The notes: generated from the sequence alone by a model not told the origin. Counted from the first letter of the stretch, positions 24,631 to 36,438 are shown. The stretch: DNA of 64,000 nt from Orientallactaga sibirica (GCA_036365145.1 JAEOAD010000048.1:16871001-16935000); one strand, 5' to 3'. Translations and numbers: made by a program.

Positions 24631-24632
<2 letters not shown>

Positions 24633-24714
24633 AACTGCATGTGTTTCACAAATATAAGTGACAAGTCCTATTATTGCTATCATTATTAATGTTACCAAAC
24701 TACTTCTTTTTCAA

Positions 24715-24955
24715 TTTATTTATTTATATTTATTTATTTTTAAAATATATTTTATTTATTACTTGAGAGAGAGAGAAAGAGACACAGAAAGAGAGAGAAT
24801 GATAATGGGTGCACCAGAGCCTCCAGCCACTGCAAACGAACTCTAGACTCATGCACCCTGTTGTGCATCTGGCTTATGTGGGTCCTGGGGAATCAATCCA
24901 GGGTCCTTTGGCTTTACAGGCAAGTGCCTTAACCACTAAGCCATCTCTCCAGCCC
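24715..24955 (-). repeat. DIP SINE, short subfamily
   Basis: TTACTTGAGAGAGAGAGAAA, GCCACTGCAAACGAACTCTA, CACTAAGCCATCTCTCCAGC. Approximate duplication TTTTTCAATTTA / GTTTTCAACTTA on the flanks. Confidence 0.93.
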
Positions 24956-26418
24956 CGTTTTCAACTTAGTAATCAAACAGTTTATAACCAAGCAAGTTAT
25001 CAAAGGCTCTTCCAGCAGAAAAAGTCTTTGCCTATTGGAGTGAAGATTAAAAGTATTAATGCCCAGTGTAGTGCAAGTTTTTTCTCTGTTTTACTTTTCT
25101 TTAACTGTAGATTTTATTCCCCTATAAAAGGAGGTCAATCTAATGTTGTAATATTAAATAAAATAAACGAGGGGCAACACTTAACATGACACCTGCTGTA
25201 GAGTAAGTGCCCAGTAATTAGTAAGGTGCAGGTGGTAGTGGTCATTGCTGCCCTCATTTCCACTGTCAGCATTTCTGTCCTGTTCCGTGACAGAACATGC
25301 TGGTCTTTCTTTTCTTCAGTTTTAAAATGAGATCATTCTTTTTTTTTAAAACTCATTCTCAGAAATGACATGGGAATTCAATTAGGTAATGGCCAAGGAA
25401 AGTAGACCATTCTGTAGAAAAGAAGATATTATTGATTGGGGAATACATAGATTCTCACCTATCAACCACAGCCCTTCAGGTAGCCCAGGACCAGGCCATC
25501 TTGCTGCCTCTAACACTCCTTCAAACCCTGCCTGAGCTGCACAGAAGCCAGGGCTACTTAGGCTCTTGATGTCAGTAATCTATTTGGGAACATAAAGGAG
25601 GACAGGGGATGCCTTCTGCTCAGATTTGTGATTGCAGATCGTTCTATAAACTCTAATCTTCTTAAATGGGGGAGAACAGAGATCTAGGTGTGGAAAACTA
25701 AATCAACTCTTTCTCCTGAGTTCAAACGAGAACACAGTCATCTCTGAAAGCAGGAAGATGCTGCCCTTACTGACCTGCCTTTGTCTTCTGTGGGTTGACA
25801 GTGTTTTATCACAGTTATGTGTACCCGAAGTCATTGCCAAACCAAGGAACATCACACTATTTCAGTCTGATGAAAGACTAACTTCCATATCCCCCTTATA
25901 AAGCTGATTCTAAATTTCACAGCCTGAATACTTTTAGTATTTAAAACCAATTTATTATTCAAAAGCAGAGCAGAGTATTACTAAAATGGATTATAGAGGA
26001 CCATAAATACAATCTATAAACTTATCATCCTGTAATGAATATACCAATTCACGTGGAATTGAGTAATAGGCTTATGAAAGGAGAAAATTAAAATGGACTC
26101 AGACCAGAACACAGTGGCTTCCTGTGTGAATGGTCCACCGATTCTACAGTGCCCTGTCCAAAAGAACTGGCCCCTTGAAGATAGTGGCAGGGAGTGCTCA
26201 CCATCACTAAATGATTTTCCTAGCAATAACTGGTGGGCTTAAAGATCCAAAATTAATTCTCTGACATACCAAGCTTTCTGCCTACCATGTTGCCATGGTC
26301 TATGGCCAAGAACAATTTTCTTATTAAAAAGCAAAACAAAAGAAGTGTTTAGATGGAAGGACTAATTGTCAGTTTTGCCTGGCCTTGCAAAGCCACACAT
26401 CTCTAAAGTCTCACTGCA
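24956..26418. other. Unassigned sequence
   Basis: AT-rich. No gene or repeat recognised. Confidence 0.5.
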
Positions 26419-26426
26419 CACAGTTT

Positions 26427-26579
26427 TTTTTTTTTTTTTTTCCATGGTAGGGTCTCACTCTAGCTCAGGCTGACCTGGATATCACTACGTACTCTCAGGG
26501 TGGCCTAGAACTCATGGTGGTTCTCCTACCTCTGCCTCCCGAGTGCTGGGATTAAAGGTGTGCACCACCACGCTCGGCT
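26427..26579 (-). repeat. B1 SINE, full length
   Basis: T-run, GGTAGGGTCTCACTCTAGCT, CCTCCCGAGTGCTGGGATTA, CACCACCACGCTCGGCT. An 8-bp target duplication CACAGTTT is exact (26419-26426 and 26580-26587). Confidence 0.96.
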
Positions 26580-26587
26580 CACAGTTT

Positions 26588-27689
26588 GGTCTTTGAGACA
26601 TATGTTCTACAAAAGCATTTGGAATATCAATGGTGGTGGTGTTTTAACTCCTAAGGTGTGTTGGAGGGGGTGTTGATACTTCTCATTAGATAACATGAGA
26701 ACTACAATGTCAAAAACCTTTCAAACAATTTCCAAGAAAAAACAACCTAACCTTGCCACTTGGGAAGTATATGCTGAAAAAGAACCCCAAAGCTTTCTGT
26801 TTGGCAGATCAAAATAGCAGTAGCTTTATATTCTTGTTTTTGATATGCGGCCTCTAGGATCTTATAACCTTAGATCTCTAACACTTAAACAAAGCTAGAA
26901 AACTCAGAACAAGAGTTCTATCCAATTACCGTCTCATGCTTCCTTTATTTTATAAAGGATGAAACTGAAGACAAGGTACAAGCAATATTTTGCTTAAGGT
27001 TAAACCTCCGTCTTATGAGCTTGGACCTCTTTTTTTTAATAGCTCTTACGCTTTTGTCCCTCAGTTCACCACCATGGGTAAGTCCCCTGAATATTCCGAG
27101 TCCCACCTTCCCTACTTTAGAAACTGGATGATATTTTTTGCCATGTTGGTTTCATAAGGAAGTTAGGTGGGTCCATGCAGATAAGGAATAAGATAGAACT
27201 TTATAAAAATGTTAGCAGTCATGTTAAAAATAAATTATTAAATAGGGTTATTCCTCTAGCAAATGGGAACATGGCAGGGGAGAAGTAATGTCTTATCTGC
27301 TCCAATATTTCCAGAGAGAGGGCCAGTGACTGCTGTGTGAATGGATGTGCAAATTTAATCGATGCAGAACCCTGGGGATCAGCACAAGATTCTTATGTGC
27401 AGAGAGTTACCAAGTACAACACTCAGGAGCAGCACTTGGAGTAAGGTGGTTTCCATGGTAATCTCAGACCATTCATGAGGTACCTTGGGAAAAGCTGCTA
27501 CCCAACATTGGAGGATGTCTAATTCGGCAGCTAGTTTGCAGCTTACCCAAGATTCTCCCCAAGCATCCCTGATCAGTGTCCATTCATCCTAGAGTTTACA
27601 AAACCATCATTTAAGATGTCGTTAACATGAACAGTGCCACACGGAGATCAATCACTGTTTCTTTCATGTATTCATTTGTATTTATTTTG
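26588..27689. other. Unassigned sequence
   Basis: No gene or repeat recognised. Confidence 0.5.
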
Positions 27690-27910
27690 TTGTTTTTAAA
27701 TATTTTGCTTTATTTATTTGAGACAGAGAGAAAAAGAGGGAGAGAGATATATAGAGAGATTGGGCACTCCAGGGCCTCTAGCCACTGCAAGCGAACCCCA
27801 GATGCATGCACCACCTTGTGCATCTGGCTTACCTGGATCCTGGTGAATCCACTTGAGGTCCTTTGGCTTTGCAGGCAAATGGCTTAACTGCTAAGCCCTC
27901 TCTCCAGCCC
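27690..27910 (-). repeat. DIP SINE, short subfamily
   Basis: TTTATTTGAGACAGAGAG, GCCACTGCAAGCGAACCCCA, TCTCTCCAGCCC. TTTGTATTTA flanks both ends. It stands head-to-head with the plus-strand DIP only 25 bp away. Confidence 0.94.
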
Positions 27911-27935
27911 TTGTTTGTATTTAAAACTGAGTTAC

Positions 27936-28162
27936 AGGCTGGGGAAATGTCTCAGCAGTTAAAGGCACTGGTTTGCAAAACCTACCAGTTGGGTTTGATT
28001 TCCCAGTACCCACATAAAGCCAGATGCACAAAGTGTCATAAGCATTCAGAATTTGTTTGCAGTGGCAAGAAGCCCTTGCATGTCCATGTACTCTCTCTCC
28101 TCTCTCTCTCTCCTCTCTCTCTTTGTCTCTATCTCCTTAATAAAAATAAAAATAAATAAAAA
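27936..28162 (+). repeat. DIP SINE, short subfamily
   Basis: GGCTGGGGAAATGTCTCAGC, GTACCCACATAAAGCCAGAT, TTTGCAGTGGCAAGAAGCCC, long CT-rich stretch, AAATA-type tail. TATTTAAAAC-like sequence occurs on both flanks. Confidence 0.92.
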
Positions 28163-28395
28163 TTATTTAAAAACCTGACTATGATAGTAATGCAATGAAG
28201 CCACATAAAGAACTAGAGCTAATGATGTCCTGATATTACAAACTTTCAAAATTCTCTCTGTATGTATTTGAAACTCTGGCCAGCTATTAACACAATGACT
28301 TTGGCCTAATACTGCCATTTTTCTCTTTGTGGAATTGTGCTAACATTTCAGTAATGAAATATTAGTCCTAAGTCATGTTACAATAAAGACCAAGG
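28163..28395. other. Unassigned sequence
   Basis: No feature recognised. Confidence 0.5.
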
Positions 28396-28605
28396 AACAG
28401 AGAGAGAGAGAGAGAATGGGCATGCCAGCAGCCTATTAGCCACTGTGAACGAATGCCAGATGTCTGCGCCCCCTTGTGGGCAAGTGTGGCATTGCGCCCT
28501 TGTGTCACTTTTTGCGTCTGGCTAAACGTGAGACCTGGAGAATGGAACAGATGTTCTTGGGCTCAGCAGGCAGGCGCCTTAACCGCTAAGCCATCTCTCC
28601 AGCCC
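28396..28605 (-). repeat. DIP SINE, long subfamily
   Basis: (GA)n start, then GCGCCCCCTTGTGG at 28466-28479 (complement of the CTCF-like core), GTGTGGCATTGCGCCCTTGT, GGCTAAACGTGAGACCTGGA, and TAAGCCATCTCTCCAGCCC. Confidence 0.95.
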
Positions 28606-28839
28606 TAATGTTGATTTTTAATGAAGGTAAATCAAAATGCCATCAGTCTTCATTACATGAATTGAGCTGTTGACTTGGAAAAATGTAATCCCTGGGCATC
28701 TCTTCCCCTAACATACTCCCTACTAGTGATCTCAAATTCTCCCAAAGGTTAGCACTTTGAAGTTCTTAAAACACTGAGACCCCTGAAGAAATAATACTTG
28801 AAGTTGTCATCAATCACACATAACTTAGAGTATCAATCA
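28606..28839. other. Unassigned sequence
   Basis: No feature recognised. Confidence 0.5.
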
Positions 28840-29290
28840 GCTTTTCATTACTGTCATGAAATGTGTGGAACAAGGTAAATGTAGTGTATTTGAGAAAGAA
28901 AAAAGAAGGTATATTCATCTCAGCTGTGGGGGTCCAGAGTTGAAACATCACATTGTGAGCTCTGGTGATGTTTGGCCCTTACGTGAATCACTTCACGGCA
29001 GTGAGCCACGGTGAGACCACACACGGAGCAAGTGATCCCATCTCAAACCAGAGAGCACATTGTTGTGAGGGGCTGGTTCCTGTCTTTATAGCAAGTGTCT
29101 CATGAGAACTACTGAAAAGTTTTATGAGGAATATCTAAATCCTAAATGTTTTCTCGGGGCATGCCTTCATTGACCCAAGATTCTCACCAGGCACCTGCCT
29201 CTTCGAGTTTTCAACTATCCAATCCTGCTACCTGTCCAAGTTTCCAATATAGACCTTTAGGAGACAATGATACTGATTATCCAAATCATA
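28840..29290. repeat. Old mammalian interspersed repeat, family unassigned
   Basis: Layout: TCAGCTTTTCATTACTGTCA, a GAGGTTTATTTAGCTC-like segment, AGAGAGCACATTGTTGTGAG, TCTCATGAGAACTACTGAAA, and ATAGACCTTTAGGAGACAA near the end. I recognise this order as an old dispersed mammalian repeat but cannot name the family from memory with confidence. Confidence 0.45.
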
Positions 29291-29561
29291 GTCTTTATCA
29301 GATGCCTTTTGAGTGTCTACTCATTGAGAAAGCAGTCCCAAAGAGAAAACTGACACATTGCAAGTCTTCTGAATTTATCATTAGAGTTGATGACCTCATA
29401 TCCACTGATGGCCAAGCCTTAATAATGTTAATATTCACTATCTTATTTAATACTCATGGATAAAGAGGTAATGTTTGTGTTTCCATTTTATAAGTGAAGA
29501 AACTGAAGCTGAACATGGGAAATCACATGGCCTCAGTCACTTAGCAAGAAAGTGCTTTACA
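29291..29561. other. Unassigned sequence
   Basis: No feature recognised. Confidence 0.5.
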
Positions 29562-29932
29562 GGCTGGGGAGATGGTGCAGCAGGTTAAAACACTTCACAC
29601 GCAAGCATGATGGCCTGGGGAGGCCTGAGATCTCCTGAGTTCAATTCCTCAGCACCCAGGTAAACAGCTGGGCATGGCCAGCCATGTCTTAACCTCATTC
29701 CTGTGGGGAGCAGAGGCTGGAGAACTGCTGGGCTCACTGAAATAGCAAGCTCTGGAATCAAGGAGAGACTTCATCTTAGGGAAACATGCAAATGAGCAGT
29801 GGAGGGAAAGCACCTGACGTTCTCCTCTGGCTTGTGCACATGTGTGTGCACACATCACATGCACATATCACACACATCACACACACACACATACACAACA
29901 CACATCACATACACACAAACCTATACAAAAGA
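29562..29932 (+). repeat. B4 SINE with CA/CAT-rich tail
   Basis: Head GGCTGGGGAGATGGTGCAGC, middle AGCTGGGCATGGCCAGCCAT and CCTGTGGGGAGCAGAGGCTG, CACCTGACGTTCTCCTCTGG, then CACATCACACACA-type repeats up to the GGAA satellite. Confidence 0.85.
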
Positions 29933-30120
29933 GGGAAGGAAGGAAGGAAGGAAGGAAGGAAGGAAGGAAGGAAGGAAGGAAGGAAGGAAGGAAGGAAGGA
30001 GGGAGGGGGGGAGGGAGGGAAGGAGGGAGGGAGGGAATGGAAGGAGGGTGGGAGGAAAGAAAGTAGGAAGCAAGCAAGGAAGGAAGGAAGGAAAAAGGGG
30101 AGAAAGGAAGGTGGCAAGGA
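29933..30120 (+). repeat. (GGAA)n satellite with G-rich block
   Basis: About 17 uninterrupted GAAG units (29934-30000), then GGGAGGGGGGGAGGGAGGGA and further GGGA units to about 30036, then diverged AAGG units. The Lys-Glu-Gly-Arg and Ser-Phe-Leu-Pro ORFs over it are artefacts of the repeat. Confidence 0.97.
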
Positions 30121-30189
30121 CAGACAGAACTGTAGCAGGAATTGCAGGCATCTCTCACCCCACTATGCTGCTAACTACCATAGAGCTTG

Positions 30190-30424
30190 TTTTTTTTTAA
30201 GTTATTTTAAGATTTTATTTTCTATTTATTTATTACAGTCAGAGGGGGGTGGAAAGAGAGAGAGAGAATGAGAATGGGTAAGCTAGGGCCTCTAGGCACT
30301 GCAGATGAACTCCAGACACAGGCGCCACCATGTGCATCTGGCTTACGTGGGACCTGGAGAATAGGATCTGGGTCCTTAGGTTTCACAGGCATGCGCCTTA
30401 ACCATTAAGCCAATCTCTCCAGCC
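30190..30424 (-). repeat. DIP SINE, short subfamily
   Basis: TTTATTTATTACAGTCAGAG, GGCGCCACCATGTGCATCTG, TTAAGCCAATCTCTCCAGCC. A complete antisense copy. Confidence 0.93.
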
Positions 30425-31334
30425 CATTTCATGAGTTCTTTAATAGTGTGGCTATGAGGCTAGGTGACCCTTGGACAACCTCTTCCAAGGTTCAGATCCA
30501 TCTGGTTGATGTACCTTTCACAGTATCCTTGCTCTCTCACAAAGTCGGATTCCTGGTGAGATGCTTTCACTACTCACCATGCCTTTTATGCGCTGTCCCT
30601 CTGACAGGGACAAATTCCCAACCTCCAAACTCACCCGCACCCAGTCTTTCATTCCCTGTAGCACACGTGGCTTCCTCAGGGCTCTTCTTAAACCTCCTGC
30701 CTGGCTTAGGTGTTCTCACACTGTACCAGTGCTTGGGGAGGGTGCTGTGTAACTCCTCAGGACAAACTTCGTGTGTGACACTGCAGCTTTCTGTCATAGT
30801 CTGGTTACGAGACAGTATTTATTTCTCATTTTAGGCCCATAAACTCTGGAATGGCGTGGCTACACCTGTCCCGTTCAGCAGATGTTCCATATATATTTTT
30901 TCCTCATGAACAACTATTATATAGAAGCTGGCATACATCTTCCTTGCTTCATCAGCAACGGCTCAGTTGAGGAAGAACACTTCTTTTGATAATACAAGCA
31001 GAATTGATGCTGCTGCTTGTGGAAAGTAGACACGAAATACCTTTACGGCTCAGGGACGAGATTCAGAACACCAGAACTCCCTGGGGGCATGGTTCACAGA
31101 GACTGGTGCAAGGATGAAGGGTTTGTGACACCGGGGGAGAGAAGTTTCAGATTTGTCGTCCTTTCTGATGTGGGTGCTTGAGGTGGGACTGGTTTCTGAT
31201 GGAGGCTCCTCTCACATCCTATCCGGTCTGCCCTGCATTTTAGCATATTGGTTTGCTTGCTATTGGGACACTGCATTGCCCATCACTGGTATGATCCTGG
31301 AGTTCGTAGTAACTTCATAAATAAGACCTTTCAT
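30425..31334. other. Unassigned sequence
   Basis: No gene or repeat recognised. ORF 30448-30834 (128 codons) has no family resemblance. Confidence 0.5.
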
Positions 31335-31574
31335 TAGCATTTTAATTTTTTTAAATTAATTTTATTTATTTTACATAAACATTTTGCCATTCAAGTGTGT
31401 TATATACTTTGACTGTATTCAGCCCTGCTACGTTCTCTTTTCCCACATTCTGTTAGAACTTTTCCTTTTCCCAAGTAATGTTATAAATATATACATGTTA
31501 TATACATATTATGTTTTCCCCTTGGATCAATATATGAAAGAAAACACATTTGTCTTTCTTTATAAAAAAAATAT

Positions 31575-31762
31575 TAAGTTAAGGCATTTGCCTACAAAGC
31601 CAGAGGGTCCTGGTTTGATTCTCCAGAACCCACATAAGCCAGATGCACAAGGGGGTGCATGCATCTGGAGTTCATTTGCAGTGGCTGGAGGCCCTGGCAT
31701 GCCCATTCTCTCTCTCTCTTTCTCTCTCTCAAATAAATAAATAAATAAATAATAAAAAATAT
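31575..31762 (+). repeat. 5'-truncated DIP SINE
   Basis: Begins within the head (AAGTTAAGGCATTTGCC), then AGCCAGATGCACAAGGGGGT, GTTCATTTGCAGTGGCTGGA, CT-rich stretch and (AAAT)n tail. It lies in the A/T tail of the outer minus-strand DIP. Confidence 0.92.
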
Positions 31763-31767
31763 TTTAA

Positions 31768-32003
31768 GGCCTGGAGAGATGGCTTAGTGGTTAAGTGCTT
31801 GCCTGTGAAGCCTAAGGACCCCAGTTCAAGGCAAGATTCACCAGGACCCACGTAAGTCAGATGCACAAGGTGGCTCATGCATCTGGAGTTCATTTGTAGT
31901 GGCTGGAGGCCCTGGCGCACCCATTCTCTCTCTATCTGCCTCTTTCTCTCTGTCTGTCACTCTCAAATAAATAAATAAAAAATAAACAAAAAAATTTAAA
32001 AAA
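31768..32003 (+). repeat. DIP SINE, short subfamily
   Basis: GGCCTGGAGAGATGGCTTAG, ACGTAAGTCAGATGCACAAG, GGAGGCCCTGGCGCACCCAT, AAATAAATAAATAAAA tail. Complete. It directly follows the truncated DIP in the same orientation. Confidence 0.95.
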
Positions 32004-32217
32004 TCAATTATATATTTGAGAAGGGAAAGGGGAGAGAGAAGAGATAGAGAGTGAAAAAGAAGAAGTGAGAATGGGTGCTCCAGGGCCTCTAGCCACTGTA
32101 AATAAACTCCAGACACATGCACCATCTGGATTTACATGAGTACTGGGGATTCAAACCATTTCAAAACCATAGGCTTTGTAGGCAAGTGCCTCAACCACTG
32201 AGCCATCTCTCCAGTCC
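32004..32217 (-). repeat. DIP SINE, outer element of a nest
   Basis: Antisense copy ending CACTGAGCCATCTCTCCAGT. With the two plus-strand DIPs it is bracketed by CACATTTGTCTTTCT (31545-31559) and CATATTTGTCTTTCT (32218-32232), so this element inserted into the L1 first. Confidence 0.93.
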
Positions 32218-32640
32218 CATATTTGTCTTTCTAAGTCTAGCTAATTTTACTTAACATGATGATCTTCAGTTCTATCCATTTTCCTGAAAATGACATCATT
32301 TTATTCTTTATGGCTAGAGAAAACTCCACTGTCATATATACATACACATATATTTTATATATACATATGTATCACATTTCCTTTATTTATTTGTTAATGA
32401 GCATTTAGTCTGATTCCATAACTCTCTTATTGTGAATAGAGTTGCAGTAAACATGGATTTATATGTATCACTGTTATATGCTCACTAGATTCCTTTAGTG
32501 ATCCACATTGATTTTCGTAGTGGCTGCACTAATTTACATTCCTGCCAGCAGAGAATAAAGTTCCATACAATATCCACCAGCAGTGACTGCTTCCTTAACT
32601 ATATCCAGTGAATGGTATTTTTAACAGCTCTATTTTATAA

Positions 32641-33875
32641 ATAAGAAAACCAACATCCAGGAAGATCAGATCAGTCATAAGCAATAATAAGCAGACCCAG
32701 GACTTGAACCTGGATTCTTCAGATAATTGTGTCATCAGTGAAACTTTGAGAAGCCTTCACGTGGGAACTCTTCAACACACATTGCTCAAAGTATTGCAGA
32801 CTAGCATCATCTTGGGATTAATCTTTATGTTCCTCTTTGTGTTTTCATTTTGCATGCTGGGTAAAGGAGAACAAGAGCCAGCACACACTGATTTGCATAA
32901 ATGTGTCACAATTCTTGCAGCCTTTTCATTTGGCAGGAAAACTGGTGAGACTCTTATCAGGAATCCATGTTCCAGGCTGTAAAGCCCTATAGGGGCTTTT
33001 GAAAGAGTACAGTGCTTAGCTGCGCTGACAAGTGTTATCAGTGCTTAGACAAGAATCAAACCATTTGGGGAAACCTCATCTCTCTCAGGCTGGATTTTTG
33101 TCATGAGCTGGGGATCTTTAAAAAGCTTCCAGAGGAGTGGCTGGAAAATCAGAATGACATGAGTGGACAATTTCTGGGGATAATTTTCCCCAGAACCTGT
33201 CCTGTTTTGTTTCCTTAAGTTCTGAATGGCCCTGCATCTCTCTAATCCCAACACCCATGTCCTCAGGAGAAAATAATAAGAGTGTTTCGAAGCTGTCCAG
33301 AAACAGGCTTGGATCATTCATACAGTTCTCCAACCTCAGGGACACACGACAGGTGCTGTTCCTTGGCACGCCATGAATTCCTGCCAAGTGCTTATTCCAG
33401 GGTTACAGCGACATTGGCGTGTGCAATGAAGGATTGTGTTTTATGTGATCCTTGATTTGGGGTGAAAGGAGACATTTAATTATAGTCTGTAGTGGAGAGT
33501 AAAGCAAGACAGAAGACATGGGCTTGACCTTGATTCACTTGATAGTCAGGAGGCAATGGTGACAATGAATGGCTTCACCACTTCCCGTGTCACAGGCTCC
33601 ATATGCTGGGTGCTTTCAATACCACATGTCCGTTCCTATGAAGGGTTTGGTAAAGAGGTGTGATTACTTACCTCCAACCCTGAACCCACGCTCCAGGTCA
33701 TTCTCCTCCTCACTGCTCGGCCAGCAGAAGCTTTTCCACGTACCACTTGGCACGTGCACCCAGAGCAATGGCTGCATTTCTTATACTTGCTCTATTGGTC
33801 AGGGTTTGGATGTGTTAAGGTAAGCAAGCTGAAACTGGATGGTGTCCCAAAAACAGATGGATAGTCTGTGATAAT
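32641..33875. other. Unassigned sequence
   Basis: No gene or repeat recognised. ORF 32704-32982 contains a hydrophobic stretch but no known domain. Confidence 0.5.
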
Positions 33876-33888
33876 AAAAATTGGCCCA

Positions 33889-34138
33889 GGGCCTGGAGAG
33901 ATGGCTTAGTGGTTAAGCACTTGCTTGTGAAGCCTAAGGACCCCGGTTTGAGGCTCGATTCCCCAGGACCCACGTAAGCCAGATGCACAAGGTGGCACAT
34001 GCATCTGGAGTTAGTTTGCAGTGGCTGCAAGCCCTGGCACACCCATTCTCTATCTATCTGCCTTGTTCTCTCTCTGCCTGTCGCTCTCAAATAAATAAAT
34101 AAAAAATAAACAAAAACATTAAAAATAAATAAATAAAA
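33889..34138 (+). repeat. DIP SINE, short subfamily
   Basis: GGGCCTGGAGAGATGGCTTA through TCGATTCCCCAGGACCCACG (B box) to an (AAAT)n tail. A 13-bp target duplication with one mismatch: AAAAATTGGCCCA (33876-33888) and AAAAATTAGCCCA (34139-34151). Probably recent. Confidence 0.97.
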
Positions 34139-34164
34139 AAAAATTAGCCCAATAGAAAGCCAGT

Positions 34165-35263
34165 CTTTTTTTAATTATTATTTTTTATTGACAAATTCTA
34201 TACTTACATACAAAAAACACATGATATTTCCCTCTCCTCCCCCCATTCCACTTTAGAACTCCAATCTCCATCATATCCCCTCCCTCTCTCCATTAGTCTC
34301 TCTTTTAATTTGATGTCATCATCTTTTTCTTTTATTTTGAGGGTCTTGTGAAGGTATTGCTAGGCACTGCAAGGTCATGGATATCAAGGCCAATTTCTGT
34401 CTGGGCAGTTGCATTGTAAGAAGGCATACCCTTCCTTTGGCTCTTCCATTCTATCCGTTCCTCTTCCGCAATGGTCCCTGAGCCTTGGAGGGTGTGACAG
34501 AGGTGTTTCAGTGCTGGGAACTCCTCCATCCCTTCTTCTCAGCACTATGTTGCCTTTTGGGTCATCCCAGTGGTCATCGCCATCTGAAAAGAGAAGCTTC
34601 TCTAACCAGAAGTGACAGTAGCATTAATATGTGAATATGAACATTAAGTATAGTGCTTTCAGGGCAGCTTGGTGGGAATAATATACACATTTACTCAGAC
34701 AAGAGCAGGCTTTATACCCCTAAGGCTCATGACCTCACCTGCCATAGACTTTTGCTTAGGTTTTTCAGTACCAGGTATGTATTCCCTCCCATAGAGAGGG
34801 CCTTCAGTCCAATTATGGAGCAGTTGGTTACCCCAAGAGTAGACATGCCACTATTGCACCCATTCAGTCATTGGGCCTGTATGGCCAAACTTGAATATTC
34901 AGTGTCCATTGTTTTCACTGCTGATGACTTCTGTCTCCCATACGGCTGCATGCAGTGCAGCTTTTTCCAGCTTTCAGTTGGCTGGTCTACATGGAGAAGG
35001 TTTTCTGCTCAGCACCAGCTTGCTTTCTCAGTGACCTTGCCTCTCAGGCAAGACATGTCTTCAGCAATAGGGTCTTACTCTCTGTTTCTCAAGGGAAACC
35101 AAGGGCTTTGGCAAAAGCCTTTAATGTTTTGGAGGCTACCAGGACCCCCTTGGCCAACAACTCACTGGAAGGTATCCTATCCCAGGCACTGAAAATTTTC
35201 TAGTAACAGTCTACAGCTTCTAGATGTGCCATTATTCAAAAAATTAGGTTTACATAAGTCTTA
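34165..35263 (-). mobile_element. L1 3' UTR, second long copy
   Basis: Collinear with 16828-17925 from TTTATTGACAAATTCTATAC to GGTTTACATAAGTCTTA, with scattered substitutions and small indels seen by eye throughout. Same minus orientation. No ORF2 is attached. ORF 34653-35192 (179 codons) is a reading of this UTR and is not a gene. Confidence 0.75.
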
Positions 35264-36433
35264 TTCACAATATCTTGAATTTAGATTGACCGTCCCCCTG
35301 CCCATTTTTTACACATTTTCTTCCCATTTTTGGAAAATCTTTGGATGGTGTTTTCCCTCCTCATGGCACAAAGGGACTGCCAGCTGTGAATTAAGGGATG
35401 TGCATGTTAGGGCAGAAGGCCATACTGATAGTTCACTAGAATTGAATACCTACTCAGCTTACCAAGTAATGTTATTAAAATGCAGAAAGCTCATGCCATT
35501 GGTTGTTGTATAGTAGATTTCAGAAGCACACTTGTTAGATGTTGTTTAAGCCCTCTCTATTTCTTTATGTGAGGAGAGGGGCCATTAAAAGTTTATACTT
35601 AGCCTCAAGTAATGCTACAGATTCGTTAAATAAACACAGTTCGAAAGCCTGAAGGAAGGCAGTGAGAGGGGTCGTTTGGAATTAATGGAAAGTAATAAAC
35701 AGGACTGACCAAGAGATAACTGCAGAGAGTAAGAGATGGCCCCATAGGGGAACATAACACGGGTTGATTTAGGTGATGTGAGTAGCAAGATATTTCACTG
35801 AGAAGAACCTGTCATCACACTATCCCGTGCTCCATGCTCTACTCTGTGTAGCTCACAATATACATAGACACCCACAATAGAACTGTACGCATCAATATAT
35901 GTTTATCATAAATGTCTGCTAATGATTGTAAAATCTGTACAGGTAAGCCCTCTCGCTCCCCTGCTCCAGTCTCAGGATGTTTATGCCCCTCAAATGGCCA
36001 TACTGTCTTTACTACTGGTGTAGAAGAGTGCCACAAAGATGGGACCCAGGAGGCCGTCCTGATGTCCTCCTAACCAACTCTAGTTTATTTAGCTAGTGGC
36101 CTCAGCTGAGAGAACCCAGAGAGAAGATTTAATGGAGATAGAGAAATGAGACTTCCCACATGAATGAACCAAATAATATATTTTCTTAGATATTATGAGA
36201 CAAATGATAGCTGTGATTTTTCATGTTGTTACAGAGGAAGAAGGGAAGGAAAAGATTCATAGCAGGGGTCAGTGTGCTCAAAACAGAGTAATGAGTCACC
36301 AGGCCTCTTTGGTGAGTACAAGGTGGTTTTTAAGTGTGTAAAGTTGGAAAGTGGTAGAAAAATAGGAAGAGGAATCCTTGCCCTTTCAGAATTGGGGGGT
36401 AAATGGGATATAAATATTAAACAGAAAGACAAG
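35264..36433. other. Unassigned sequence
   Basis: No gene or repeat recognised. Confidence 0.5.
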
Positions 36434-36438
36434 GCATG

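Larger units (their letters stand above)
31335..32640 (-). mobile_element. L1 3'-end fragment split by three DIPs
   Basis: Antisense L1 phrases lie on both sides of the SINE cluster: ACATTTGTCTTTCTTTATAA on the left; CTAATTTTACTTAACATGAT, TTCTATCCATTTTCCTGAAA and GTGGCTGCACTAATTTACAT on the right. The junction sequence CATTTGTCTTTCT is duplicated by the insertion. Confidence 0.85.

Noticed and set aside
29786..30271. ORFs with KEGR or SFLP repeats
   Set aside because: Translations of the GGAA satellite in several frames and both strands.
34653..35192. 179-codon ORF
   Set aside because: Lies entirely within an antisense L1 3' UTR. The collinear copy at 17.4 kb has related but broken frames.
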